DNA from: an uncultured Planctomycetaceae bacterium | GTDB taxonomy: Bacteria; Planctomycetota; Planctomycetia; Pirellulales; Pirellulaceae | DNA length: 19,079 nucleotides | Assembly: GCA_903921945.1 (NCBI GenBank) | Contig: CAIXSC010000111.1 | Span: 1 to 19,079, forward strand | Direction: 5' to 3' | Part shown: piece by piece, positions 7,166 through 15,245 of the stretch | How the letters are laid out: each line of letters opens with the position of its first letter | Numbering within the stretch: the stretch's first letter is position 1 | The notes under the pieces: model-generated | What the model was told of the DNA's origin: nothing | Seen by the model: the letters and a program-made list of their open reading frames with translations, nothing else | The model's database searches: none | Translations under genes and position numbers: made by a program

Positions 7166-7869
7166 TCCCGCGTCTCCTGGATCTTGCTTCGTGGAAACGA
7201 ATCCGCGACCGCGCGAAGCTCGCGCAAGCCGGCCTCGAATAGTTCCCGCCGCCCATCGTACGACCGTGGTCGATCCGCCAACGCCGCCGCCCGCACCGGC
7301 GCGAACGCGTCGACGAAAGTCCGGGCTTGCCGCTCGACTCGCACCCATTCCGCTTCCGCTAAATCGCTGTCGCCGGCCAATTCCGGCAGCCATCGCGCCA
7401 CATCATGGAACTCGTCGAATGGGTCGATCGCCACAGCCTCCCTCGCGGTCCCAGCTGGCTCCGTCGCGGTCCCAGTCGGCTCCATCGCGGTCCCAGCCGG
7501 CTCCGTCGCGGTCCCAGCCGGCTCCGTCGCGGTCCCAGCCGGCTCCATCGCGGTCCCAGCCAGCTCGCCGGCGAGAAACTTCCGATGCAATTCTTCCAAC
7601 CGCGCGACCGCCGTCGGATAGTCGGCCGGTCGATGCGCCGGGACGTGGTGCTCAGGCTCCTCGTGTGCGTCACGATGGCAGCCGCCGCCCGCCGCGAGGG
7701 CCAGCACCACCAGCATCGGCAGCAGACGCAAGCTGGCCGCCGCGCCTCGGCCGCGTGGAACGATCCCATTCGGTCCAGCGCCGCCTTGATCGGGTCGTGG
7801 TCGAGCGATCAAGCCGCGCGTGATTCGCGTCATTCGCGTCATTCGCGTCATTCGCGTCATTCGCGTCAT
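7162..7869 (-). CDS. His-rich lipoprotein, probable partner of the permease
   Basis: I do not recognise a named family. The 235-residue product has a hydrophobic segment LPMLVVLALAAGGGC ending in a lipobox with Cys64, so it is probably a lipoprotein. Right after the Cys comes a His/acid-rich stretch (His at 65, 69, 74, 75, 79) that could bind metal. Residues about 104-145 are a seven-residue repeat (GTATEPA type) from a 21-bp DNA repeat. The rest (150-235) is helical. The start lies in a 9-bp repeat that offers five in-frame ATGs; the first, at 7869, has AAGGAA seven bases upstream and is chosen, but it gives an unusually long n-region, so a TTG near residue 47 is possible. It starts 19 bp after moxR ends and overlaps the permease start by 4 bp. 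Confidence 0.7.
   Translation of the reverse strand: MTRMTRMTRMTRMTRITRGLIARPRPDQGGAGPNGIVPRGRGAAASLRLLPMLVVLALAAGGGCHRDAHEEPEHHVPAHRPADYPTAVARLEELHRKFLAGELAGTAMEPAGTATEPAGTATEPAGTAMEPTGTATEPAGTAREAVAIDPFDEFHDVARWLPELAGDSDLAEAEWVRVERQARTFVDAFAPVRAAALADRPRSYDGRRELFEAGLRELRAVADSFPRSKIQETRE
7443..7568 (-). repeat. 21-bp tandem repeat, 6 units, inside the lipoprotein gene
   Basis: Six head-to-tail 21-bp units of the plus-strand form TCGCGGTCCCAGCCGGCTCC(G/A) encode the seven-residue units GTA(T/M)EP(A/T) of the lipoprotein. Units three and four are identical and the end units are the most diverged, the pattern expected from slippage or unequal exchange. Confidence 0.9.
7823..7867 (-). repeat. 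9-bp tandem repeat carrying multiple in-frame start codons
   Basis: Five exact copies of ATTCGCGTC (plus strand) followed by a degenerate ATTCGTTCG. On the minus strand the unit reads ATGACGCGA and encodes Met-Thr-Arg, so the lipoprotein gene begins with up to five consecutive MTR units. The last downstream unit has ATC in place of ATG. Confidence 0.9.
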
Positions 7870-7876
7870 TCGTTCG

Positions 7877-7882
7877 TTCCTT
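7877..7882 (-). promoter_or_regulatory. Ribosome binding site of the lipoprotein gene
   Basis: AAGGAA on the minus strand lies seven bases upstream of the ATG at 7869 and six bases past the moxR stop at 7889. It favours the first of the repeated ATGs as the start. Confidence 0.55.
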
Positions 7883-7888
7883 GCGACT

Positions 7889-8899
7889 CTAAAAAACAGG
7901 CACTTTCACGGACGATAGAATCTCGGCGATAATCCGCGGCGCGGCTTCGAATTCGCCCGCCAAACGCACCTCCAAAACTGGACCGGCAACCGCTTGCACG
8001 TCGTCGGGGAGCACGAAATCGCGGCCCTGCAAGTGGGCTCGGGCCTGCGCCACTCTTTGCCAGGCCAGCAACCCTCGGGGACTCAGCCCCAGCGTCACCG
8101 CGCGATGCCCGCGAGTTGCCGCCGCCAAATCCACGAGGTACTGCTGCACAGGCAGTGAGACGGGGACATTCGCCACGTGTTGCTGCAGCGCGTCAAGCCG
8201 ACGCGGATCGAGGATCGCGGCCGGCGGCGGTGCCGGCTGGCCGTTGCCGCCGACGTTGGCGGCCAACATCGCCAACTCGCTGCGCGGGTCCGGATAGCCG
8301 ATCCGCAGCTTCATCGCGAACCGGTCCAATTGCGCTTCCGGCAATGGATACGCCCCGTGGCTCTCGACCGGATTCTGGGTGGCGATCACGAAGAAGGTGC
8401 CGCTCAACCCATAGGTCCGGCCATCGATCGTCACCTGCCGCTCAGCCATCGCTTCGAACAACGCACTCTGCGTGCGCGGCGTTGCTCGATTGATCTCATC
8501 CGCCAACAGCACGTCGGAAAACACCGGCCCTTCACGAAACTCGAATTCGCGAGTCCGTTGATTGAAGAGGTTGAATCCGGTCACATCGCCAGGCAATAAG
8601 TCGGGCGTACACTGCACACGCGCGAAGCGGCCGCCCACCGCGTGGGCCAATGCTTTCGCGAGCGTCGTCTTGCCGAGGCCGGGGAGGTCGTCGAACAGGA
8701 GATGGCCCCGCGCCAGCAAGCACGCCAACACCATCTCCACGGTCGACTCCTTGCCGATCAACGTGCGGTTCAACGCCGCTCGCAAGCCATCGATCGACTC
8801 CTGGTGCTCGCAGACCGGCCCGTGGCCAGCTCCTCCCAACGTCTTTGTGGAAGCAAGCGGTGCGGGGCCGCGATGGGAAACCGTGTCTGAAACGCTCAT
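7889..8899 (-). CDS. moxR: MoxR-family AAA+ ATPase
   Basis: This is a cytoplasmic MoxR ATPase of 336 residues, the usual family length, thought to act as a chaperone for assembly of partner proteins encoded beside it. The Walker A is DLPGLGKT (71-78), a common MoxR form. The Walker B is LLADE (131-135) with the family's INRA-x-x-x-x-Q following. Sensor 1 is in ATQNP (Asn176) and the arginine-finger region in LDRF (Arg193). The C-terminal lid shows LGLSPRGLLAWQRVAQ. The ATG at 8899 is two bases after the transglutaminase stop at 8902, so the genes are co-transcribed. In many bacteria moxR leads such clusters; here it follows DUF58 and the transglutaminase. Confidence 0.95.
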   Translation of the reverse strand: MSVSDTVSHRGPAPLASTKTLGGAGHGPVCEHQESIDGLRAALNRTLIGKESTVEMVLACLLARGHLLFDDLPGLGKTTLAKALAHAVGGRFARVQCTPDLLPGDVTGFNLFNQRTREFEFREGPVFSDVLLADEINRATPRTQSALFEAMAERQVTIDGRTYGLSGTFFVIATQNPVESHGAYPLPEAQLDRFAMKLRIGYPDPRSELAMLAANVGGNGQPAPPPAAILDPRRLDALQQHVANVPVSLPVQQYLVDLAAATRGHRAVTLGLSPRGLLAWQRVAQARAHLQGRDFVLPDDVQAVAGPVLEVRLAGEFEAAPRIIAEILSSVKVPVF

Positions 8900-8901
8900 C
8901 G

Positions 8902-11421
8902 CTAACTCCCAGGGTTCGCGGCTGGCGCCGCCGTTTCACGAAAGGCCCGACGCAACGTCGCGATGCCTGGAAGGCGACGCCACAGGTGGATCACGGAGAT
9001 CGCGGTCGGCTCCGTGTTCCCCAGGGCCACCGCTTGCGATCCGGTCCAGTTTCGGCCGAGCGAAGGTTCGGGAACCGCGTACAACCACCGTTCGGCAGCG
9101 GCCAGCAGTCGCATCAGCGCGTCACCGGCGTCCGGTGCGAGAACCGGGCGAATCCGGCCATACCACACTGACAGCGTCACGTGAGGCGGCCGACGGAATC
9201 CGGCTCGCCGAGCTCGCCATTCCATGAGCCGCATGGCGTTCAACACCGCGCGCCGTGATCGGCCGCCGTCCGCGAGTGTCGCGAGCAGCACGAGCAGGCT
9301 GGCGACGACGGCGTCGGCTAACCAGTTCCGCGCGACGAAGGCGACGGCAAGCAGCGCGGCCAGGATGGCGAACGTCCCGGCGTTGGCCGCGACCACTCGA
9401 CCAATCCGTCCCGCCTTTCGCGCCGCCCATTCCCACAACGTCAGTGTCTCTCCCGGCGGCTCGTAACCCGGCGTCGGCTCGATCGCCACCCAATGCCGGC
9501 CGCCAATCGCCACCTCTACCCAGACATGCACATCATCCGCTTGCACAGCGGTGAATCCCGACTGCGGATTGCAGCGTTCCGGTCGGGCGTAAAAACCGGT
9601 CGCCAACCGTGTCGTGTGACCGAGTTCGCGGAGCATCGTTGCGCACGCCGATGCGAACAGGTAATCCGGCCCGCGACCCGCGCGCAGGAAATGCTCGACC
9701 GCGTCCGCCGTGTCCTCCGGCACTCGCGCCGTCGCATCGAATTGATAGCTGGTCCGAAGTCGCTCGAGCACCGCTTCCACTTGCCGCCAGCCCGGCGGCA
9801 AACCGGCCGTCCATTCGCGCGCCAACCGCCCCGCGAGGGACTCGCGGTTGGAAGGACTCGCCGAGTTTCCTGGAAAATCGCCGAGCCCTGCCGTTGCGTT
9901 GGGCTCAGGGGGCGTCGCGGCGGACGGCCCGCCTGGGCCGCGAAAGTTCTGGTCACGGAGCGGTTGCAGGTTGAAACGCCGAGCCCGCAAATGCAGCACC
10001 GTCAGTTGAGGAATGTGCGAACGGCCGGCGAGAGCCAACGACCCGTCCTCCGTCCAGCCCAGGAAATCGGGTTGATCCAGTCGATCGACATGCAGCGCGA
10101 CGGGATGCGGCGGCGCGGCGACTCGATTGGTTCGCAGATTGATCACCTTCACGGTCCACCGACTCTCGCCACGGAAGATGCCATGGATCGAATCCACGAT
10201 CCGCAGCCATGGCTTTCCATGTTCGGTTTCCAATCGAATAACCGGGTTCCGCTTGGAGTGGCTCATCGCGGCCGACTCGGTGACCCCTTCAGTACCCGTC
10301 CAAACGCGTCCATCGAAGCGATCGAAGCGAGCTAGCGCCAGGTGGGCCGGAACAGCGCCCTTCACAAACAACATGGCCGGCGACGGCTGGTCGGACTGTG
10401 GCTTGGGCGGCTGTCGCGGAGCTCGGCGCACCGCGGAGAACTCGCGGCCCCCGCCATCCTGGTTTTGGGCCATCCGGTCGTGCGTCAGCTTCACCTTCGC
10501 GGCATCGAGTGCGATCGCCCGTTCGCTCTTCACTTTTGGCTTCGGAGGATCGCCATACAAGTCGTTCGCCATGTCGTACAAAGTCGGCATGTCGGATTCG
10601 AGAAACAGCTCGCTCTCCACAGGCCCCACGCCCTTCGCGTCGTCCTGCGCCTCGACCAAAGCGTCGCCATCCCCCACGCCCGCTCGCGCGAATTCGTCCG
10701 CGCCGCCCTCGCCGCCCGATGTTGGAAGAAAGCCCCGCAGCGACACGGCCACGCCGCCGGCTCCTCCCGCCAACAACGCGACCACCGTGATCGCCGCCGC
10801 CGTCGCGATCAAGACGCCCGACCGAGCCGGCAGACACCGTTCGGTTGCCAACGCCGCGCGAGGCGCCCGCACCCGCTCCCAGTATCCAGCCATCAACGAC
10901 CAGATAAATCCCAGTCCGAAACAGCCGCCGAGCAGGAACAACGGCATCGAGACGCCGGCCATCAACGCGAAGGTCGCCGTGAATCCCGCCGCCAATTGAC
11001 CGGTCTGCATCCAGGCTCGATTCCGCGCCAGTGCCGCCGTCATCAAACCGGCGTTCTGCAGCATCGAAATCATCGTCAACTCGACCGCTTCACCCATGCC
11101 CGCGCTACGCAAGGCAAGTGCGATCGGCACCGGAATCAAGCCCCACGCCGCCACCACCAACGCCGCGAAAGACTCGAGCCGGCGACGCGCTGCCAGGCGG
11201 CGCTTCAGCCACTGGGAAAGGAGCCATGGCGGAACGGCGGCCGCCAGAAACAATGCGAACCAAATCCACCGCCGGTCGCTCGACTCGGACCGCGCGACCG
11301 CCAACATCGCCGCCGCGAGCACAGAAAGCGCGAACGCCCCACCATGGTCGGCGAGGCCCCTGTCCACTCCGGCAGCAGGCGGTTTTGCGGCTGACAACCT
11401 ATGCGAATGATTCGTCGCCAT
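8902..11421 (-). CDS. Transmembrane transglutaminase-like protein
   Basis: This is a membrane protein of 839 residues with an exported or cytoplasm-excluded transglutaminase-like (papain-fold) domain. N-terminal helices are visible at about 28-44, 52-68, 85-104, 145-178 (two) and 203-225. A long soluble part with an Asp/Glu and Pro-rich linker leads to the core at about 560-665. The core has FASACATML with Cys593, DDVHVWVEV with His632 and AIEPTPGY with Glu648 at the position where Asp is usual. One or two more helices follow at about 690-725, then a helical tail like the C-terminal DUF4129 region of this family. The ATG at 11421 overlaps the DUF58 stop by 23 bp; the open frame extends upstream, but only as a shadow of DUF58. 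With DUF58 and MoxR it forms a widespread envelope module of unknown substrate. Confidence 0.92.
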   Translation of the reverse strand: MATNHSHRLSAAKPPAAGVDRGLADHGGAFALSVLAAAMLAVARSESSDRRWIWFALFLAAAVPPWLLSQWLKRRLAARRRLESFAALVVAAWGLIPVPIALALRSAGMGEAVELTMISMLQNAGLMTAALARNRAWMQTGQLAAGFTATFALMAGVSMPLFLLGGCFGLGFIWSLMAGYWERVRAPRAALATERCLPARSGVLIATAAAITVVALLAGGAGGVAVSLRGFLPTSGGEGGADEFARAGVGDGDALVEAQDDAKGVGPVESELFLESDMPTLYDMANDLYGDPPKPKVKSERAIALDAAKVKLTHDRMAQNQDGGGREFSAVRRAPRQPPKPQSDQPSPAMLFVKGAVPAHLALARFDRFDGRVWTGTEGVTESAAMSHSKRNPVIRLETEHGKPWLRIVDSIHGIFRGESRWTVKVINLRTNRVAAPPHPVALHVDRLDQPDFLGWTEDGSLALAGRSHIPQLTVLHLRARRFNLQPLRDQNFRGPGGPSAATPPEPNATAGLGDFPGNSASPSNRESLAGRLAREWTAGLPPGWRQVEAVLERLRTSYQFDATARVPEDTADAVEHFLRAGRGPDYLFASACATMLRELGHTTRLATGFYARPERCNPQSGFTAVQADDVHVWVEVAIGGRHWVAIEPTPGYEPPGETLTLWEWAARKAGRIGRVVAANAGTFAILAALLAVAFVARNWLADAVVASLLVLLATLADGGRSRRAVLNAMRLMEWRARRAGFRRPPHVTLSVWYGRIRPVLAPDAGDALMRLLAAAERWLYAVPEPSLGRNWTGSQAVALGNTEPTAISVIHLWRRLPGIATLRRAFRETAAPAANPGS

Positions 11422-13135
11422 GGCATCGCCGCTCCCATTGTCGCATCCAGTCCTGTTCGCCTCCGTCTCCCGGCCAGACCGATATCCACGGTTCCGAACC
11501 CAGACCGCCGATCTCCGACCCATTCGCGCGTATAGCTTCGCCGTTCGCCGCGCGATCGCCAGATGCGAAATGTTCGCCTGCGAAACCGACGGCCTGAAGT
11601 TCATCCGCCTGTTGCGCGTCTGTTGGGAATTTGCACGACGTGAACTCATGCGACATGGATTCACGCAGCGCGTGTTCACGCAGCACGTGTTCACGCGGCG
11701 CCGGTTTATTCAGCGCCGGTTTATACAGCGCCGGTTTATTCAGCGTCGGTTTATTCAGCGCGAATTCATCCGGCATGCGTCCATACAGCGCGAGTTCATT
11801 CAGCGCTATCGGATCCGTGTTTTCGACCACAATCCAGCGAATCGACTCGCTCGAAAGGCGGTTGGAAACCGTTGGGCGTGAACGCCAGCCCGCTTCGTCT
11901 GTCACCATGATTTTCAGGCCACAGGCAGTCACTTGGCCCCGCTGCCCGTGGAACGCCTTGCCGGTTCCGCCCACGGGTGTCGGGGCGAGCCCTCCGCGAC
12001 CGGCCATGCTGGTTTCCTCATCGCCTGCATCCACGTGGGGATAACCATGCAGGGCGAGCCGGTCCCACAGCGACCGAAGCGCCGCGGGCTGAGAAGAAAT
12101 GCGAATCGGTTGGCCCTCGAGTTCGCAGACGACTTGCCAGCCATGGCGATGCAGGGCGAGACAAACGCTTGCGACCACCCGCATGGCCGCGTCCAGCGAC
12201 TGGGGGACGGCCTTGGGGTCAAGCGCCACCACCGCGCGACGCTGCGAAGCCGTTTGCCGTTCGCAGACAATCAGGGCGTCGCGCCGCGACGTATGGGCCC
12301 AATGAACGCGGCGAGGGGAATCTCCCGGCCGATAGGGACGAGCCGAAACGATGTCTCCCTCGTCACCCGGGCGATCGACTAATCCGCCCGCGATCGACGG
12401 ATGTTCGCAACGATGAAACGGTGCTGAACGCAACCGAGTCAGTCTCGGCCAGACGACCAACCGACGTCCGACCGCGATCGGCCGACGGCACATCCACAAG
12501 CCGAACGGGAAGCCCGTCGCGACTTGGGGAACCCCCTGTGGCAGCGGTCCGCGGCGACCCGGCCGCCAAGCGAATCGATAGCGGGCTGTCGACCACGCGG
12601 GCACTCGCGCCAAGGCCGCGTCCTCATCGATTCCACCTTCGATCAACAATCCCCAGACCGGCCAAGGCCAACGGTTCGCCACCGAGAGCTCCACGAAAAC
12701 TTCGTCTCCCTCGTGACATCGAGTCCGCTCGAACGACAGTTCCGCCGTCACGCCGCGAATGGCAAGCCACGGCCAGATCGCCCCAAGCACCGCCGTGCCG
12801 AACAAAGCGACGCAGACGACCCAACCTTGGGGTGCGGCGACCGCTCCCACCAAACCCGAAGCCAATGCCGCCGCCGTCACCCAGGTCAGCGGCGACTTCA
12901 GCCAAGCAAGGTATCGATTCGCCTTCGGACAGAAATCGTGATTCGCCCAACCGTTGACCCACGCCAGGGTGGCCACCCACCGAGGCACCATCGCGTCCCG
13001 CGAACCTCGCCCCTGGTGCCCATGCCGACTTTGGTGCTCCTGCTGCCCATGGCGCGGACGCTGCGGAGGTAGGGAATGTCCCGGAAGAGCCGGCGAAACC
13101 GGCGGGTGATGCTCGGATGCTGCCAACTCAGACAT
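11399..13135 (-). CDS. DUF58-domain membrane protein
   Basis: This DUF58 protein is the usual partner of MoxR ATPases and transglutaminase-like proteins. A hydrophilic, His/Gln/Arg-rich N-terminus (1-75) precedes two membrane helices at about 84-102 and 106-126. A beta-rich region follows, then the DUF58 signature at 261-279 (Asp261, Arg266, Tyr268, PGD at 270-272, Arg275, Trp279) and a von-Willebrand-A-like part to about 440. Residues about 442-495 are a five-residue periodic segment (ALNKP/ALREH type) from a 15-bp DNA repeat, which is not usual for the family. I chose the ATG at 13135 because GGAG lies a few bases upstream; a GTG two codons earlier is also possible. It is first in the five-gene operon, about 92 bases after the predicted transcription start. 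Confidence 0.92.
   Translation of the reverse strand: MSELAASEHHPPVSPALPGHSLPPQRPRHGQQEHQSRHGHQGRGSRDAMVPRWVATLAWVNGWANHDFCPKANRYLAWLKSPLTWVTAAALASGLVGAVAAPQGWVVCVALFGTAVLGAIWPWLAIRGVTAELSFERTRCHEGDEVFVELSVANRWPWPVWGLLIEGGIDEDAALARVPAWSTARYRFAWRPGRRGPLPQGVPQVATGFPFGLWMCRRPIAVGRRLVVWPRLTRLRSAPFHRCEHPSIAGGLVDRPGDEGDIVSARPYRPGDSPRRVHWAHTSRRDALIVCERQTASQRRAVVALDPKAVPQSLDAAMRVVASVCLALHRHGWQVVCELEGQPIRISSQPAALRSLWDRLALHGYPHVDAGDEETSMAGRGGLAPTPVGGTGKAFHGQRGQVTACGLKIMVTDEAGWRSRPTVSNRLSSESIRWIVVENTDPIALNELALYGRMPDEFALNKPTLNKPALYKPALNKPAPREHVLREHALRESMSHEFTSCKFPTDAQQADELQAVGFAGEHFASGDRAANGEAIRANGSEIGGLGSEPWISVWPGDGGEQDWMRQWERRCHGDESFA
11654..11818 (-). repeat. 15-bp tandem repeat, about 11 units, inside the DUF58 gene
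   Basis: About eleven 15-bp units can be aligned. The four central ones (11699-11758) follow CGCCGGTTTATTCAG with one change each at most; the outer ones decay to forms such as CGCGTGTTCACGCAG and CGCGAGTTCATTCAG. They encode five-residue units ALNKP, ALYKP, VLREH and similar. The order Ala-Leu-Asn differs from the A(D/N)LXX consensus of the pentapeptide-repeat superfamily, so I do not assign that fold. Confidence 0.85.
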
Positions 13136-13234
13136 CCCCACTCTCCACCCTCGCTCCGCGAGCGATCAGCCGCGAGCACCGCTCGCCGCTCCATGACGAC
13201 TCGCTCAACAACCCAAAACGCAACTCGATTGCAA

Positions 13235-13262
13235 ATAGTATCGCTACCGAGGTGCTTGTCAA
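13235..13262 (-). promoter_or_regulatory. Sigma-70-like promoter of the DUF58-transglutaminase-moxR operon
   Basis: On the minus strand a perfect -35 box TTGACA (13262-13257) is followed after 16 bases by TACTAT (13240-13235), four of six matches to the -10 consensus. The predicted start near 13227 gives a leader of about 92 bases before the ATG at 13135. It is the best promoter I can see in the window. Confidence 0.65.
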
Positions 13263-13360
13263 GCGTGTTTGCGGAAGCATGTCAGTCAGCCTCCTGTGAT
13301 TGTGGCGAATCTCTCGGAGGTGGGGTTATGGATCGTCGCACGGATCTCATCGAGTCACAG

Positions 13361-13520
13361 CGGTTCACAGCAAGCCACCGACGTTCACAGCGGTTCATGG
13401 CGGTTCATGGCGGTTCATAGCGGTTCATAGCGGTTCATGGCGGTTCATGGCGGTTCATGGCGGTTCATGGCGGTTCATGGCGGTTCATGGCGGTTCATGG
13501 CGGTTCATAGCGGTTCAATG
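13361..13520 (+). repeat. 10-bp tandem repeat array, 12 close copies plus degenerate flanks
   Basis: Twelve consecutive units of CGGTTCATGG or CGGTTCATAG run from 13391 to 13510. Degenerate units precede (CGGTTCACAG at 13361, ACGTTCACAG at 13381) and follow (CGGTTCAATG at 13511). The only change between core units is G/A at position nine. The period equals about one helical turn and is not a multiple of three; it lies about 100 bp upstream of the operon promoter. Confidence 0.95.
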
Positions 13521-14174
13521 CGGAGCACAAACGCTCCAAGCACGGCTCACAGCCGTTTGTGGCGGAAGGGTGGATGGGAAGACCTATGTCTCCCACTTCC
13601 TGCGTCGCGCCGACCACGAGGGTGGCAAGGTAAAGAATGGGGCGGTTGCTTCCGTGGAATACGCCAGTTTTTTCTTGGTCCCTCCGGGATTCGTGTGGGT
13701 CCCGCCGAAGATTCGTGCCTCGCCGAACTTCCGAGCCACGGCGCAAGCCAGCGCGGCTTGCGCCGCACCCTGCGACTCCTGCGATGGCGACCCACAGGAA
13801 ACCCAGAACGACCCTTTTCTTTTGGGAACCCCCAAGTTCGGCTTGAGAACAGGATGGTCTGGGGTGTCCGCCGACGAGTGGCAGGCAAGGCGGGACGCGC
13901 CGCGATCGGTGGGCCCCCGGCTGTCCGTAACGGCTTCGAACTCGCGTCACCGTTCGGGTGGCTCGATCGTGGTGGGGCTTTGCGTGGCGATCGTCGCGAA
14001 CCCCAACGCGAGATCGAACATGAAGCAGAGGGTTTTAGGGCGCGAACCCAGAGACCCAAACGCCAACCGATCCACGTGACAATGCTGTTTCGGCCACGCA
14101 AGCTGGGATGCCAATGCGGTGGCAATCCGCTCGACGCCGGCTAGCTACCTACCTCGGGACGATCGAACGCATCC

Positions 14175-14216
14175 GAATACGGATGCGGATGCGAATGCGA
14201 ATACGAATACGGATGC
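14175..14216 (+). repeat. Hexamer repeat (GRATRC), 7 units
   Basis: Seven units mix GAATAC, GGATGC and GAATGC. The array starts inside a small palindrome (ATCCGAATACGGAT). It lies about 180 bp upstream of the anchored-protein gene. Confidence 0.8.
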
Positions 14217-14398
14217 GGACTCCACGACTCGGCTTGTTGTGACGGTTGTCGCAAGAATAGGGGTCGGCGAGCGGGGACGAGGTTTTATCCAGGGGCGGAC
14301 GAGGGCTGGTCGATACCGGACGAACGCGGTCGGGTGGCCGCTGGGCGACGAACGGATGCGTTGCTTGTTCCGCCTCATTGGTTCGCCCAGGCGCCGAC

Positions 14399-15145
14399 AT
14401 GAAATCCGCATCGATGTCCGACAACGAGGCCGAGAGTTCCCCGCTGCGATCGCTCGCCTCGCTCCTGATATTCATTCACCTCTTTTGCCTGGCCGTCGCG
14501 ATCACCGCCAACCAAGCGCCGTCGCCGCTGCAAGAGCGATTGCTCGAAATCTTCCGGCCCTACACGCAGCTGCTGAACTTCGACGTCTCCTTCATCCGCT
14601 TCGATCTGACCCAGGAGACGGCTGACGACGCTGACCACCGGATCGAGTATCTGCCGGAGGGCGAGGACCCGGCGAACGCGGATGCGTGGGTGCCGCTGAC
14701 CGCCGGTATGAAAGGCACCGACCGCCGTCTGCGCTATCAACGGCTCGCGGGTCTGACCAATTTTTTTGGTTCGCGGGGCGACGACGCCACGTGCGCCGTG
14801 TTCGCCTCGGCTATCGGCACGCACCTGGCCCAACAACGCCAACAACCGATCGATCAGTTGCGTCTGCGACTGCATTTGCTGCAGTCTCCTGAGCAGATCG
14901 TGAGCGTGAACCTGGACGACCGCGATCCGAATTCGTCGCGATTCTTCCAGGAACTGTACCGAGCTCGCGTGATCGACGGCGGCTTGGCCGTGCAGAAGGT
15001 CGAAGACGCGACCCAGGTCGCGCCCACCGTTCGTGCCAGTGGCCAACCCGCTCGTCGAGCTGACAGTCGCGGAGGCGTCCGTGGCAGCGAAACTCCGAAT
15101 GCAACCGATCCGGGAGAAGCCGCGCCGCCGAGTTCCCCTGAGTAG
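14399..15145 (+). CDS. Hypothetical single-pass membrane-anchored protein next to HTTM gene
   Basis: I do not recognise a family. The 248-residue product has one hydrophobic helix near the N-terminus (about 18-37), which probably anchors it in the membrane. A mixed soluble domain follows (about 45-205) with FDVSFIRFDL and a conserved-looking segment around GLTNFFG. A disordered Arg/Gly/Pro-rich tail of about 45 residues ends the protein. The start could also be the ATG at 14414; a TTG at 14378 is less likely. It lies 100 bp upstream of the HTTM gene in the same direction. Small anchored proteins beside HTTM genes are common in planctomycetes, so I infer that the two work together. Confidence 0.75.
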   Translation: MKSASMSDNEAESSPLRSLASLLIFIHLFCLAVAITANQAPSPLQERLLEIFRPYTQLLNFDVSFIRFDLTQETADDADHRIEYLPEGEDPANADAWVPLTAGMKGTDRRLRYQRLAGLTNFFGSRGDDATCAVFASAIGTHLAQQRQQPIDQLRLRLHLLQSPEQIVSVNLDDRDPNSSRFFQELYRARVIDGGLAVQKVEDATQVAPTVRASGQPARRADSRGGVRGSETPNATDPGEAAPPSSPE

Positions 15146-15245
15146 CCACGTAACCGACGGAAACGGCGTCATCGATCAACGAGCGATCCCGAGATGCTCG
15201 TCTACCCAGTCTCCTTCAACCGCCGCTTGAGCCAGTAAATCCGCC

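Larger units (their letters stand above)
13142..14398. other. 1.2-kb divergent intergenic region
   Basis: It separates the minus-strand envelope operon from the plus-strand genes. It contains the operon promoter (13235-13262), a 10-bp array (13361-13520) and a hexamer array (14175-14216). Long frames on both strands show no domain. A minus-strand frame near 13860-13780 contains a lipoprotein-like segment (VAIAGVAGCG), but what follows has no recognisable protein character. Confidence 0.5.

Noticed and set aside
7166..7393. 76-codon upstream extension of the permease frame
   Set aside because: It is Arg/Gly-rich antisense-like sequence overlapping the lipoprotein gene; the ATGA overlap at 7162-7165 gives a natural start.
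11422..11694. 91-codon upstream extension of the transglutaminase frame
   Set aside because: It overlaps the DUF58 C-terminal coding region and merely reads its 15-bp repeat in another frame; the ATG at 11421 beside the DUF58 stop is a better start.
13361..13520. CRISPR array
   Set aside because: The 10-bp units are directly abutting with no spacers, and no cas genes are present.
13495..13950. Minus-strand frame with a lipoprotein-like segment (VVLGFLWVAIAGVAGCG)
   Set aside because: The rest of the frame is Arg-rich with no protein character, it runs into the 10-bp array, and a competing frame on the same strand looks equally open; more likely a chance signal-like stretch or a decayed gene.
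13300..14144. Long plus-strand frames through the 10-bp array (repeated AVHGGSWRF)
   Set aside because: The peptide repeat is only the translation of the 10-bp array in rotating frames; two frames stay open alike and neither continues into a recognisable domain.
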